64,000 nt of DNA, taken from the NCBI RefSeq assembly GCF_004217615.1, contig NZ_SHLD01000001.1:6758001-6822000 (forward strand). The letters run 5' to 3'. The notes beneath the pieces were generated by a model. The model did no database searches and was not told where the DNA came from. It was given only the letters and a program-made list of their open reading frames with translations. Shown piece after piece: positions 8,443 to 17,958 of the stretch (position 1 is its first letter; each line of letters starts with the position of its first letter). The translations under genes and the position numbers were made by a program. The DNA comes from Micromonospora kangleipakensis (lineage in GTDB: Bacteria; Actinomycetota; Actinomycetes; Mycobacteriales; Micromonosporaceae).

Positions 8443-9045
8443 TCAGACCCCGGCCTGGACCGCGCCGGTCAGCTCGGCGACGGTACGGATGGTGGCGAAC
8501 CGGCCGGACAGGGCGTACTCGGTCCGGGCGATCATCTCCTCGTTCGACAGGGTGCGCGGGTCGGCGAGGATCTCCTCCAGGGTGGCGGTCGCCGGGAGGT
8601 CGCGGTGCGGGGTGGGAAAGGTGACCGTCGCGTCGGTCACGAAGGTCATCTCGTGGCCCAGGTCGGCGCCCACCCGGGTGGTGGTCTCCACGCACTGCTC
8701 GGTGCGGATGCCGCAGACCGTGACCTCGCGGACGCCCGCGAGGGTGAGCAGCTGCTGCAGGTTGGTGGTGGTGAACGCGTTGTGCGAGGTTTTGACCAGC
8801 GTCGGCTCCCCCTCGACCGGGGAGAGCCCGTCGATCAGCCGGACGTGGCCGAGGGCCGGGTCGAAGACCGTGCCGGTGCCGGGCTCGGCGTGCAGGACCC
8901 AGACCACCAGGTCGCCCCGACCGCGGGCGGCCCCGACCAGCCGGTCGACCTGACCGACGATGTCCGGCTGCGAGGCGTACGCCCACATCGGGCGCTGACG
9001 GAACGATTCCTGGACGTCGATGACGACGAGTGCGGCTCTGTTCAT
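8443..9045 (-). CDS. Isochorismatase-family cysteine hydrolase
   Basis: The 200-residue alpha/beta protein carries the family's catalytic triad: Asp10 in ALVVIDVQESF, a lysine in TLVKTSHNAF, and the nucleophilic cysteine in VCGIRTEQCVETTTR. Such enzymes hydrolyse nicotinamide, isochorismate, N-carbamoyl compounds and related amides or ethers; nothing seen decides the substrate. The co-transcribed GlxA-type regulator lies 3 bases downstream, a pairing that suggests a small catabolic or detoxifying unit controlled by a related metabolite. The start ATG is supported by AGGA upstream. Confidence 0.88.
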   Translation of the reverse strand: MNRAALVVIDVQESFRQRPMWAYASQPDIVGQVDRLVGAARGRGDLVVWVLHAEPGTGTVFDPALGHVRLIDGLSPVEGEPTLVKTSHNAFTTTNLQQLLTLAGVREVTVCGIRTEQCVETTTRVGADLGHEMTFVTDATVTFPTPHRDLPATATLEEILADPRTLSNEEMIARTEYALSGRFATIRTVAELTGAVQAGV

Positions 9046-9128
9046 GGGTTCGATCCTGGCCGGGCGGACGCCGGGGCGGCAGGCACCATCATGCCCGGAT
9101 GCGGAACGATCCGGTCACCACCCGGGAG

Positions 9129-9878
9129 TCAGGCGGCGGAGGCGCGGCGGCCCCGGCGGTCCAGCTCGGCGGCCTCCTCCAGGGTCGGCGCGGTGCCGCC
9201 CAGGTGCACGGGGTGCCACCAGGTGTCGTCGGCGCCGGCCGGGGCGTCCGGGTACTCCCGCTGCGCCCGGTCCACCAGCGCGCTCAGCCGGCTCTTCAGC
9301 TCCGCGGTCATGGTGGTGGCGTCCGGGTACGCGGCCGGGTCCATCGGCTCGCCGATCAGGATGGTGATCGGGGTGTGCCGGCGGGTCAGGGTGCGCGGCC
9401 GGCCCTTGGTCCAGAGCCGCTGGGTGCCCCAGAGCGCGACCGGGAGCAGCGGCACGGCGGCCTCCTGCGACATCCGGGCGGCCCCGTTCTTGAGCTCCTT
9501 GACCAGGAACGACCGGCTGATGGTGGCCTCCGGGAAGACGCCGACCACCTCGCCGCGCCGCAGCGCCTCCACCGCCGTGTTGTACGACCCGGCGCCGGCC
9601 GCCCGGTTCACCGGGATGTGCTTCATGCCGCGCATCAACGGGCCGGACACCTTGTGCGCGAAGACGTCGTGCTTGGCCATGAACCGGACCAGCCGACGGG
9701 ACTCGTGCGCGCCGTAGCCGCAGAAGATGAAGTCCAGGTAGCTGACGTGGTTGCTGGCCAGGACCGCGCCGCCAGTGGGCGGCACGTGGTGGGTGCCCTC
9801 CACGGTCAGGCGCAGGTCGAGGACCCGGAACATCGTCTTGGCGGCGGCGATCACGGGCGGGTACACGAGTTCCGGCAT
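9129..9878 (-). CDS. 1-acyl-sn-glycerol-3-phosphate acyltransferase family protein (PlsC-like)
   Basis: The acyltransferase motif I is VLASNHVSYLDFIF (NHxxxxD), motif II lies around GMKHIPVNRAAG, and motif III reads VVGVFPEATISRS, a variant of the usual FPEGTRS. The 249-residue length fits the PlsC family, which transfers acyl groups to lysophosphatidate in membrane phospholipid synthesis; actinomycetes carry several paralogues, some acting on other acceptors. A short hydrophobic N-terminus may lie on the membrane surface. The gene is divergent from an alpha/beta hydrolase gene, and the space between contains a palindrome that could be an operator. Confidence 0.88.
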   Translation of the reverse strand: MPELVYPPVIAAAKTMFRVLDLRLTVEGTHHVPPTGGAVLASNHVSYLDFIFCGYGAHESRRLVRFMAKHDVFAHKVSGPLMRGMKHIPVNRAAGAGSYNTAVEALRRGEVVGVFPEATISRSFLVKELKNGAARMSQEAAVPLLPVALWGTQRLWTKGRPRTLTRRHTPITILIGEPMDPAAYPDATTMTAELKSRLSALVDRAQREYPDAPAGADDTWWHPVHLGGTAPTLEEAAELDRRGRRASAA

Positions 9879-9899
9879 CCGGTAACTTTACACCGCGTA

Positions 9900-9911
9900 G
9901 GTTACGGAACC
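9900..9911. promoter_or_regulatory. Candidate operator palindrome upstream of the PlsC-like gene
   Basis: GGTTACGGAACC is a 12-base near-perfect palindrome 22 bases upstream of the acyltransferase start. It is flanked by CGTAG on the left and CGTAGG on the right, and a GTAAC lies 16 bases further left. The position suits a repressor site of TetR or similar type; no binding protein is identified. Confidence 0.3.
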
Positions 9912-10010
9912 GTAGGGGCGGATCGTGCCGTCGGACACCCGCGTGGTCGGCCCTTCTGCCGGTGGCAGAGGCGGCTCGCGGGCGGTGGCGCAGACGGGCA
10001 CGATGGCGGG

Positions 10011-10658
10011 ATGACCGAACGCGCGGTACTGCTCTGGATCCACGGCGGCGGCTGGCGAGGCCGGTACGACGAGGACGGCGCCGCGCTGGCCCCGCTCGGG
10101 CTGCGGGTGGTCGCGGCGACCTACCGCTTCGTGGACGAGGCGCACTGGCCGGCCCAGCTCGACGACGTACGGGCCGCCGCGCGGTCGGCCCGGGCGGCGG
10201 CCGACGGGCTGCCGCTGCTGGTCGGCGGCGACTCGGCGGGGGCAACCCTGGCCCTGCAGCTGGCCCTGCGCGGCGTCGACCGGCCCGGCGACGTGGCGGC
10301 CGCGCTGGCGTACTGGCCGCCGGTCGACCCGCTCGACGCGGAGTGGCGGCGGCTGCGCGCCCACGACGATCCGTGGGCCGACCTGCTCGGCCACCCGCCG
10401 GCCGCCGGGGACCCGGCCACCGTCGACGCGACCGTCGCCACGCACCTCGGCTCCGGCGTGCCGGTGCTGCTGGTGCACGGGCGCGACGACCGGTCCGTGC
10501 CGGCCAGCCAGTCGGTCGGCCTCACCGGGCGGCTGCTCGCCGCCGGGCACCCGGTGCACACCTGGATCACCCACGGCGGGCACGCCCTCGACCTGGACCG
10601 CCCGGACATCCGGGCGGTCAGCGCCGCGTTCCTGGACAGCGTGCTGACGACCGGTTGA
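10011..10658 (+). CDS. Alpha/beta hydrolase
   Basis: A compact 215-residue alpha/beta hydrolase. The oxyanion-hole motif is WIHGGGWRGR, the nucleophile elbow is VGGDSAGATLALQL (Ser of GDSAG), the acid is likely the Asp in LLVHGRDDRSVP, and the histidine is in THGGHALDLD. This HGGGW/GDSAG pattern belongs to the hormone-sensitive-lipase-like esterases, but the protein is shorter than most, lacking a large cap. The substrate is unknown. The ATG at 10011 is chosen because translation upstream is shadow sequence. The VOC gene begins 18 bases downstream and is probably co-transcribed. Confidence 0.85.
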   Translation: MTERAVLLWIHGGGWRGRYDEDGAALAPLGLRVVAATYRFVDEAHWPAQLDDVRAAARSARAAADGLPLLVGGDSAGATLALQLALRGVDRPGDVAAALAYWPPVDPLDAEWRRLRAHDDPWADLLGHPPAAGDPATVDATVATHLGSGVPVLLVHGRDDRSVPASQSVGLTGRLLAAGHPVHTWITHGGHALDLDRPDIRAVSAAFLDSVLTTG

Positions 10659-10676
10659 CGCGGCTACGGTCAGGGC

Positions 10677-11069
10677 ATGCCCGACCTCGCCGCGATCGTC
10701 ATCCACTGCCGCGACCCGTACCTGCTCGCGCCGTTCTGGAGCGCGGTCACCGGGCTGCCGGTGGCCGAGGAGGACCAGGTCCGGCTCGCCGACCGCTCGC
10801 TCGGGCCGACCGAGGCGGTGCTGCTGCGCGACCCGTCGGGGCACCGGCCCGACATCTGGATCAGCCCGGCGGACGACCTGCCCGCCCCCGGCCGGATCCA
10901 CCTCGACCTGGTCGGCGACGCCGAGGAGCGGGCCGCGGTGCTGGACGCCGGGGCCACCGTGGTCCGGGAGCTGCCCCGGTGGACCGTGCTGGCCGACCCG
11001 GAGGGCAACGAGTTCTGCCTGCTGCCCCGCGCCGAGGCACACGGCGACCAGACGCCGCCGGGGCACTGA
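10677..11069 (+). CDS. VOC (glyoxalase-like) family protein
   Basis: The 130-residue protein matches the paired beta-alpha-beta-beta-beta layout of the vicinal oxygen chelate superfamily: VIHCRDPYLLAPFWSAVTGL opens the first half, LRDPSGHRPDIWI closes it, and the second half runs from RIHLDLVGDAEE to VLADPEGNEFCLLP. The closing DPEGNEFCL strand is characteristic. His in VIHC, His in RIHLDL and Glu in NEF are candidate metal ligands. Many actinobacterial members of this type are uncharacterised, so function is left open. It follows the alpha/beta hydrolase gene and ends at a strong hairpin. Confidence 0.82.
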   Translation: MPDLAAIVIHCRDPYLLAPFWSAVTGLPVAEEDQVRLADRSLGPTEAVLLRDPSGHRPDIWISPADDLPAPGRIHLDLVGDAEERAAVLDAGATVVRELPRWTVLADPEGNEFCLLPRAEAHGDQTPPGH

Positions 11070-11074
11070 CGGGT

Positions 11075-11103
11075 GGCGCCGCCGGCCAGGGGCCGGCGGC
11101 GCC
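11075..11103. terminator. Bidirectional terminator hairpin
   Basis: GGCGCCGCCGGCC (11075-11087) pairs perfectly with GGCCGGCGGCGCC (11091-11103) around a 3-base loop. It lies between the convergent VOC gene and the glucosidase gene and can serve both. Confidence 0.7.
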
Positions 11104-11115
11104 GTCACCAGGCGG

Positions 11116-13179
11116 CTACGAGGCGGCCGGTTCGTGCAGGTCCATCCGGCCCCGGGCGAAGGCGTCCACCCGGCCCCACCGGCCCGGGATGTCCAGCACC
11201 TCGATCCGGCCCATGCCGATCGGCAACCGCGGGTCGACCGCGAGGTGCCCCTCGTGCGGCTCCAGCCCGAGCATCGTGCGGAGCAGCAGCAGCGGCGTAC
11301 CCGTCGACCACGCCTGCGGGCTGCACGCCGTCGGATACTCCACCGGGAACTTGGTCAGCTCCCGCGGGTAGCCGCCGAACGCCTCCGGCAGCCGCCCGTC
11401 GAAGTAGGTGGCCGCGTCCAGGATGCCGCTGGCGATGGTGGCCGCCTCCTCGGCGAAGCCGTACCGGCGCAGGCCCCAGGCGATGAACGAGTTGTCGAAC
11501 GGCCAGATCGTGCCGTTGTGGTAGCCGATCGGGTTGTAGCGGACCTCGCCCTCGGCCAGGGTCCGCACCCCCCACCCGGAGAAGAGCCGCGGGCCGATCA
11601 GGTGCCCGGCGATCTTCGCCGCCCGGTCGTGGTCGACGATGCCGCTCCAGAGCAGGTGACCGATGTTCGAGCTGAGCACGTCCATCTGCCGACCGGTCGG
11701 GTCCAGGCCGAGGGCGAAGTACTCGCCGTCCTCCACCCACCAGTCCCGGTTGAACCGCTGCTTCAGCTCGGCCGCCTCCCGTTCCAACTGGTCGGCGTAC
11801 GCCGGGTCGCCCCAGAACTCCCGGGCCAGCCGGGCGGCCCGCATCTTCGCGTCGTACGCGTACCCCTGCACCTCGCAGGTGGCCCGCGGGAACGGGGGCA
11901 GCGTCCCGTCCCGGTACGAGATCGAGTCCCAGGAGTCCTTCCAGCACTGGTTCTCCAGGCCGGTGTCGGTGTTGCGCCGCTCGTACCAGATGTAGCCGTT
12001 GCCGACCATGTCGGCGTAGTCGTCGACCCACTTCAGCGCGGCCCGGCACTCCCGTTCCAGCTCCTTGACCAGCGGGACGTCGCCGGTCCACTTCTCGTAC
12101 TCGTCGAGCAGCACCACGAACAGCGGGGTCGCGTCCACCGAGCCGTAGTACGGCGAGTGCGGCTGCTCCTCGAAGGCGGCCGTCTCGCCGTACCGCATCT
12201 CGTGCAGGATCCGGCCCGGGTCCTCGTCCCGGAAGTCGTCGAAGCGGGTGCCCTGCAACGCGCCCAGGATCCGCAGCGTCGTCTTCGACAGGTCCGGCGC
12301 GAACGGCAGCACCTGGAGGCAGGTCAAAATGCTGTCCCGGCCGAACATGGTCATGAACCAGGGCAGGCCGGCCGCCGGCAGTGTCTGCCCGCCCAGCGAG
12401 ATCGGCGAGAAGCGCAGCGCGGCGAGGTCGATCAGGCTGCGCCGGTAGGTCGAGGCCACCCGGCCGTGCTCGCTGTTCACCTTGGGCGCCCGGGCGATCC
12501 ACTGCTCCAGGTCGTGCTGGAGGGCGAGCCGCTCGGTGGCGTGCACCCGCACCCCCATCCGCAGGTCCCGGCCGCCCGGGCCGAGCGCGGACGTCTGCAC
12601 GTCGATCGCGGTGTTCCACTGCTCGTTGGGTTCCAGGTGGATGGTGTACGCGAAGCCGTTCTGGTCGTAGCGGGCCGGAATGGAGGAGGTGACGACCGTC
12701 TCCCGCCGGAAGTTCCCGCGTCGGTAGCCCAGCCGCAGCCGGTCCGGCTCGGCCTCGGCGTAGGTCTCCCCCTTCTTGTTGAGAATCTCGTCCTTGACCT
12801 GGAAGAGGTCGGCGAAGTCGGAGCCGGCGTCCATCCGGATCTCCAGGTCGACCGCCTTCTCGTCGTGGTTGAGGATGGTCAGCGTCTCCCGGAAGCTGCC
12901 GCCCACCGCCCGCTCCCGGATGATCGACAGCTTCGCGTCGATGTAGTGCGTGGCCATCCCCGGCACCAGGAAGAACCGCGCCTCGTAGTACTGAAGGTCG
13001 TCGTAGGAGAGCGCGTTGAGCCGCTCACCGTTGACGGTCAGCACCCACTTGGACAGGAAGCGGGTGTCGAGGGAGAAGAGCCCCGTCGGTTCGCTCGGCG
13101 TGGCCTCGATGTCGCCGGTGTCCTCGGAGACCACGAAGGTGTTGCCGTCCAGGATCCGGACGGTGTTGGTCCCCGGCAT
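11116..13179 (-). CDS. Amylo-alpha-1,6-glucosidase / glycogen-debranching-type enzyme
   Basis: A 687-residue protein with two parts. Residues 1-210 form the N-terminal beta-rich domain of bacterial debranching enzymes (TFVVSEDTGDIEATP, then GLFSLDTRFLSKWVLTVNG). Residues about 230-680 form an (alpha/alpha)6 barrel with LPWFMTMFGRDSILTCLQ, WVDDYADMVGNGYIWYERR and YHNGTIWPFDNSFIAWGLR, the last a hallmark of this glucosidase group. Members act on alpha-1,6 branch points or related alpha-glucosides in the cytoplasm. The ATG shares one base with the stop of the upstream SCP2 gene (TGATG), so translation is coupled. No signal peptide is seen. Confidence 0.88.
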   Translation of the reverse strand: MPGTNTVRILDGNTFVVSEDTGDIEATPSEPTGLFSLDTRFLSKWVLTVNGERLNALSYDDLQYYEARFFLVPGMATHYIDAKLSIIRERAVGGSFRETLTILNHDEKAVDLEIRMDAGSDFADLFQVKDEILNKKGETYAEAEPDRLRLGYRRGNFRRETVVTSSIPARYDQNGFAYTIHLEPNEQWNTAIDVQTSALGPGGRDLRMGVRVHATERLALQHDLEQWIARAPKVNSEHGRVASTYRRSLIDLAALRFSPISLGGQTLPAAGLPWFMTMFGRDSILTCLQVLPFAPDLSKTTLRILGALQGTRFDDFRDEDPGRILHEMRYGETAAFEEQPHSPYYGSVDATPLFVVLLDEYEKWTGDVPLVKELERECRAALKWVDDYADMVGNGYIWYERRNTDTGLENQCWKDSWDSISYRDGTLPPFPRATCEVQGYAYDAKMRAARLAREFWGDPAYADQLEREAAELKQRFNRDWWVEDGEYFALGLDPTGRQMDVLSSNIGHLLWSGIVDHDRAAKIAGHLIGPRLFSGWGVRTLAEGEVRYNPIGYHNGTIWPFDNSFIAWGLRRYGFAEEAATIASGILDAATYFDGRLPEAFGGYPRELTKFPVEYPTACSPQAWSTGTPLLLLRTMLGLEPHEGHLAVDPRLPIGMGRIEVLDIPGRWGRVDAFARGRMDLHEPAAS

Positions 13180-13559
13180 CAGCGGACCTCCCTCTGGAAT
13201 GCGTGGTGGGGCCCGCGGGCATCCGGCGGACCGGGAAAGATCCGTTCGACCTGGAGCACCAGGCGCGCGTCGCCCGAGACGGTCATGTCGCCCCGGAGAA
13301 GCGCCGCGATGGCGTTCTCACTGCCGGTGACCAGGTCACCGAAGAGCCGCGGCGAGGTGCCCACCACCGTGTCGGCTTCCCGGTCCTGCTGGCTCACGTG
13401 CAGGTTGCCCCGCTCGATCTGGAGCAGCCAGTGGGTCGTCTGCGCCCCTTCGTGCAGGTCGAAGCGCATGGTTCCGGAGGTCTTCGCCAGCAGCGGTTCG
13501 AACCCCCGCCGGTCCAGGTCCTCGAAGAACCTCGTGGTCGCGTCCAGCATCCGGTCCAC
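13179..13559 (-). CDS. SCP2 sterol-binding-domain-like protein
   Basis: A 126-residue protein consisting of one SCP2-like domain: an N-terminal helix (TTRFFEDLDRRGFEPLL), strands GTMRFDLHEGAQTTHWLLQI and GNLHVSQQDREADTVVGTS, and the closing helix with LFGDLVTGSENAIAALLRGD followed by VSGDARLVLQVERIF. SCP2 domains bind hydrophobic ligands, though bacterial ones are poorly understood. The gene is coupled to the downstream glucosidase gene by a one-base stop/start overlap. Met1 or Met4 could be the start. The functional link to glycogen metabolism is unexplained. Confidence 0.8.
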   Translation of the reverse strand: MDRMLDATTRFFEDLDRRGFEPLLAKTSGTMRFDLHEGAQTTHWLLQIERGNLHVSQQDREADTVVGTSPRLFGDLVTGSENAIAALLRGDMTVSGDARLVLQVERIFPGPPDARGPHHAFQREVR

Positions 13560-13702
13560 TCCTCCCGCAATCCGCGGCGTGCGACGTCCGAGGAGGGGTC
13601 CCCATCGGGTACGAGGCCAATCTCGCCCGGTTCGGGTGAGTCGACGCCGCGGTGGTGTCGGTGGGCGGCGGTAGCCTGCGACGGGACGGACGAGGAGGGC
13701 GT

Positions 13703-14815
13703 GTGGCGGGCGTACCGGGGATCGACCGGGAGCGGGTGCTGGCGTACCGGGTCGCTGCCCAGCAGCTCGACCGTCCCGGGCTGCGCCCCGCCGACCTCGA
13801 CGTGCTGGCCCTGGGCGCGCAGGACACCCCGTACGGCTCGGCCCGACTGGCGCTGGCCGCCCGCGTCCCCGCGACCGTCGGGCCGGACGACGACCGGTTG
13901 GAGCTGGTCTGGTCCTTCCGGGGCGCGCCGCACCTGCACCGCCGGCGGGAGCTGCCGGCGCTGGCCGCCGCGCTCTGGCCGCTCAGCGACACCGACGCCG
14001 CCCGCCGCATCCCGGGGCAGATCCGGGACGGGGCGAAGCTGGGGCTGGCTGCGTTCCGGGCCGCCGCCGACGCGTTCCGGGCGGTGGTGACCGCTCCGAT
14101 GGACCGGGGCGAGGTGAGCCGGGCGGTCACCGAGCGGATCCCGGCCGCGTTGAGCTACGACTGCCGGCCGTGCGGCGCCCGGCACGTCTCCGGCGCGCTC
14201 TTCCAGCAGGCCGGCCTGGCCGGCGGCGTACGCCTGGCGGTGTCCGGTCGGGCGGCGCGGCTCGCGCCGCTGGCCGAGCGCCCGGGGCCGCCCGACGCGG
14301 CGACCGGCACCGACGCGCTGGCCCTGGCCTACCTGCGGCTGCTCGGCCCGGCCACGATCGCCGACGTGGCCGCCTTCCTCGGCACGAGCGCCACCGAGCT
14401 GCGCCGGGTCTGGCCGGCGGAGGCGCTGACGGAGGTCCGCGTCGACGGCCACAGGGCCTGGGTGCCGACGGACCGCCTCGACGCGCTCCGGGCGGCCGAG
14501 CCGGCGCGGCTGGTCCGGCTGCTGCCGCCCGGCGACCCCTACCTGCAGGCCCGCGACCGGGCCCTGCTGGTCCCGGAGAAGGCCCACCAGCAGCAGCTCT
14601 GGCGGATGCTGGGAAACCCGGGCGCGCTGCTGGTCGACGGCGAGATCGCCGGCACCTGGCGGGCCAGACAGGCCGCCAAGGGTCGACTCGACCTCACCGT
14701 CACCCCGTTCACGGCGCTGCCGGCGCGGGTGGGCCGGGAGGTGCGGGCGGAAGCCGAGGTGGTGGCCACCGCGCGGGGCGCGTCCGAGGTGCGGGTGGCG
14801 ATCGAGGCGGTCTGA
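13703..14815 (+). CDS. AlkZ-like / winged-helix DNA-binding (HTH_42) family protein
   Basis: About 370 residues with the layout of the AlkZ/YcaQ-like HTH_42 family, in which tandem winged helices form a DNA-gripping ring; characterised members are DNA glycosylases acting on bulky adducts or crosslinks. Landmarks are VLAYRVAAQQLDRPG near the N-terminus, the first winged helix (AYLRLLGPATIADVAAFLGT) and the LLPPGDPYLQARDRALL segment, with ALLVDGEIAGTWRAR near the end. Glutamines in the N-terminal AAQQL could match the family's catalytic glutamine motif, but I cannot align it with certainty. The GTG at 13703 follows GAGGAGGG closely. Confidence 0.72.
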   Translation: MAGVPGIDRERVLAYRVAAQQLDRPGLRPADLDVLALGAQDTPYGSARLALAARVPATVGPDDDRLELVWSFRGAPHLHRRRELPALAAALWPLSDTDAARRIPGQIRDGAKLGLAAFRAAADAFRAVVTAPMDRGEVSRAVTERIPAALSYDCRPCGARHVSGALFQQAGLAGGVRLAVSGRAARLAPLAERPGPPDAATGTDALALAYLRLLGPATIADVAAFLGTSATELRRVWPAEALTEVRVDGHRAWVPTDRLDALRAAEPARLVRLLPPGDPYLQARDRALLVPEKAHQQQLWRMLGNPGALLVDGEIAGTWRARQAAKGRLDLTVTPFTALPARVGREVRAEAEVVATARGASEVRVAIEAV

Positions 14816-14846
14816 GCGGTCCGCGGGGAGACCCGCCGGGAGCCAC

Positions 14847-14876
14847 GACGCCGGCCCCCGAACCGGGGCCGGCGTC
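14847..14876. terminator. Bidirectional terminator hairpin
   Basis: GACGCCGGCCCC (14847-14858) and GGGGCCGGCGTC (14865-14876) form a perfect 12-bp stem with a 6-base loop between the convergent AlkZ-like and CBS genes. Confidence 0.7.
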
Positions 14877-14891
14877 ACCGCGGCGGACGGG

Positions 14892-15308
14892 TCAGTTGTT
14901 GGGCTCGTCGGCGCTGATGTCCGCCAGCACCGACTGGGGCTCCCGCTCGACGGCGAGGTCGCCCATCGAGACCAGCCCCACCAGGCGGCCGTCGTCGATC
15001 ACCGGCAGCCGGCGGACGGCGTACGTCCGCATCAGGTCGGCGGCGGCCACCGCGTCGTCGTACTGGCTCACCGTGACCACGTCCTTGCTGGTTATCTGGT
15101 CGAGCCTGGTCGACTTCGGGTCCATGTTCTCGGCGACGGCGCGGACCGTGATGTCCCGGTCCGTGACGATGCCAACCACATTGTCGCCGTCGGTCACCAC
15201 CACGTCGCCGATGGCGCTGTCGCGCATCTCCTGCGCCGCGGCGGTGAGCGTGTCGTTGCCGTCCATCGTCACCAACCGGGTCGTCATGAACTCTCCGACC
15301 GTTGTCAT
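14892..15308 (-). CDS. Paired CBS-domain protein
   Basis: A stand-alone 138-residue protein made of two CBS motifs: MTTRLVTMDGNDTLTAAAQE to VVTDGDNVVGIVTDRDITVR, and ITSKDVVTVSQYDDAVAAAD to LPVIDDGRLVGLVSMGDLAV. Such Bateman modules bind adenine nucleotides or related ligands and sense energy state. The GIVTDRDI and GLVSMGDL ends are the usual ribose-contact positions. It is of the hypoxia/stress-associated stand-alone type common in actinobacteria. The ATG at 15308 is preceded by GGGGAG; sequence further upstream in the frame is not coding. The TMEM175-like gene lies 65 bases upstream on the same strand. Confidence 0.9.
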   Translation of the reverse strand: MTTVGEFMTTRLVTMDGNDTLTAAAQEMRDSAIGDVVVTDGDNVVGIVTDRDITVRAVAENMDPKSTRLDQITSKDVVTVSQYDDAVAAADLMRTYAVRRLPVIDDGRLVGLVSMGDLAVEREPQSVLADISADEPNN

Positions 15309-15373
15309 GGTGCTCCCCTCTCGGTGTCGGCACGGTCGTCTACCCGCCCCCGCCGAGCGGTAACGCCCGCCGC

Positions 15374-15844
15374 TCACCGCCGGCGGGGCAGCCGCCGCCG
15401 CAGGTCGTAGAAGCCGTTGCTGGACAGGCCGAGCCCGTAGCACGCCACCGCCACCCGCTCGTCGAACCGGTCGCCCTTCTCCACCGCGCGGGAGACCACC
15501 GCGGTGACGAACGGCAGCAGCGCGACGCTGAACAACACCACCAGGTTCGCCCAGTGCAGCCCCCGGTCGGTGCAGCGGACCCGGTGGAAGGTCCCCTTGT
15601 GGTTCAGCCAGTTCACCGCGACGTAGAGGTACGACGTGACGTACGCCAGGTAGACGGGCCACTGGCTGAGCAGGGCGTGCAGCAGCCCGCCCGGCGGCAC
15701 CTCCGGGGTGCGCAGGTCGAGCACCAGCAGCGTGATGATGATGGCCAAGACGGCGTCGCTGAACCCGATCGCCCGACCCGTGTCCGAGCGCAGGCCGCCG
15801 GCCTCGGTGTTCTCGTCGTCCCGCCCTTCCGGGTCGGCGTCCAC
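15374..15844 (-). CDS. Short TMEM175/DUF1211-like potassium-channel family protein
   Basis: The signature FSD motif of the TMEM175 potassium channel family is clear in GRAIGFSDAVLAIIITLLVL, where the first helix lines the pore in characterised members. Further helices are VYLAYVTSYLYVAVNWLNH, ANLVVLFSVALLPFVTAVVS and a weak fourth (RVAVACYGLGL). Bacterial members normally have six helices and about 200 residues; this one has 156 and ends in an Arg-rich tail just after helix four, so helices five and six are missing. The GTG at 15844 follows GGGGAG; a start at 15910 would add residues of non-coding appearance. Confidence 0.75.
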   Translation of the reverse strand: MDADPEGRDDENTEAGGLRSDTGRAIGFSDAVLAIIITLLVLDLRTPEVPPGGLLHALLSQWPVYLAYVTSYLYVAVNWLNHKGTFHRVRCTDRGLHWANLVVLFSVALLPFVTAVVSRAVEKGDRFDERVAVACYGLGLSSNGFYDLRRRLPRRR

Positions 15845-15989
15845 CGGCTCCCCTCGTACCCGCCACCGGCGAAGGGGGCCGGGGCGGTGCACAGGAGCGG
15901 GTACACCCATGGTCGGCGCGGCTGTGCCGTGACCTCCGGTCCCGGCAGAGCCGGATGGGGTGGGGCCGGGGCGGGAGCCCGGCCGGTGG

Positions 15990-16469
<480 letters not shown>

Positions 16470-16690
16470 TCACCGCATCACCGAAGCGCGCGCGCGACGA
16501 TCGCCGCCGCATCGGGGCGTGGAGCCGTCAGACCACTCGCGGACCAGACCCGACGCTCACCAGACAGCTGCCCGACGAGCGAGGAGGACCGCCCGCGCCG
16601 CGCGACACGGCGATCGCGCGGGCCGCCACCCCATCGCGCGCCGGGCGACGGCAGCCCCGCGGGTCGACGCGCCGGCGCGGACGACCGGGG

Positions 16691-17944
<1,254 letters not shown>

Positions 17945-17958
17945 TCACACCCGCGCGG

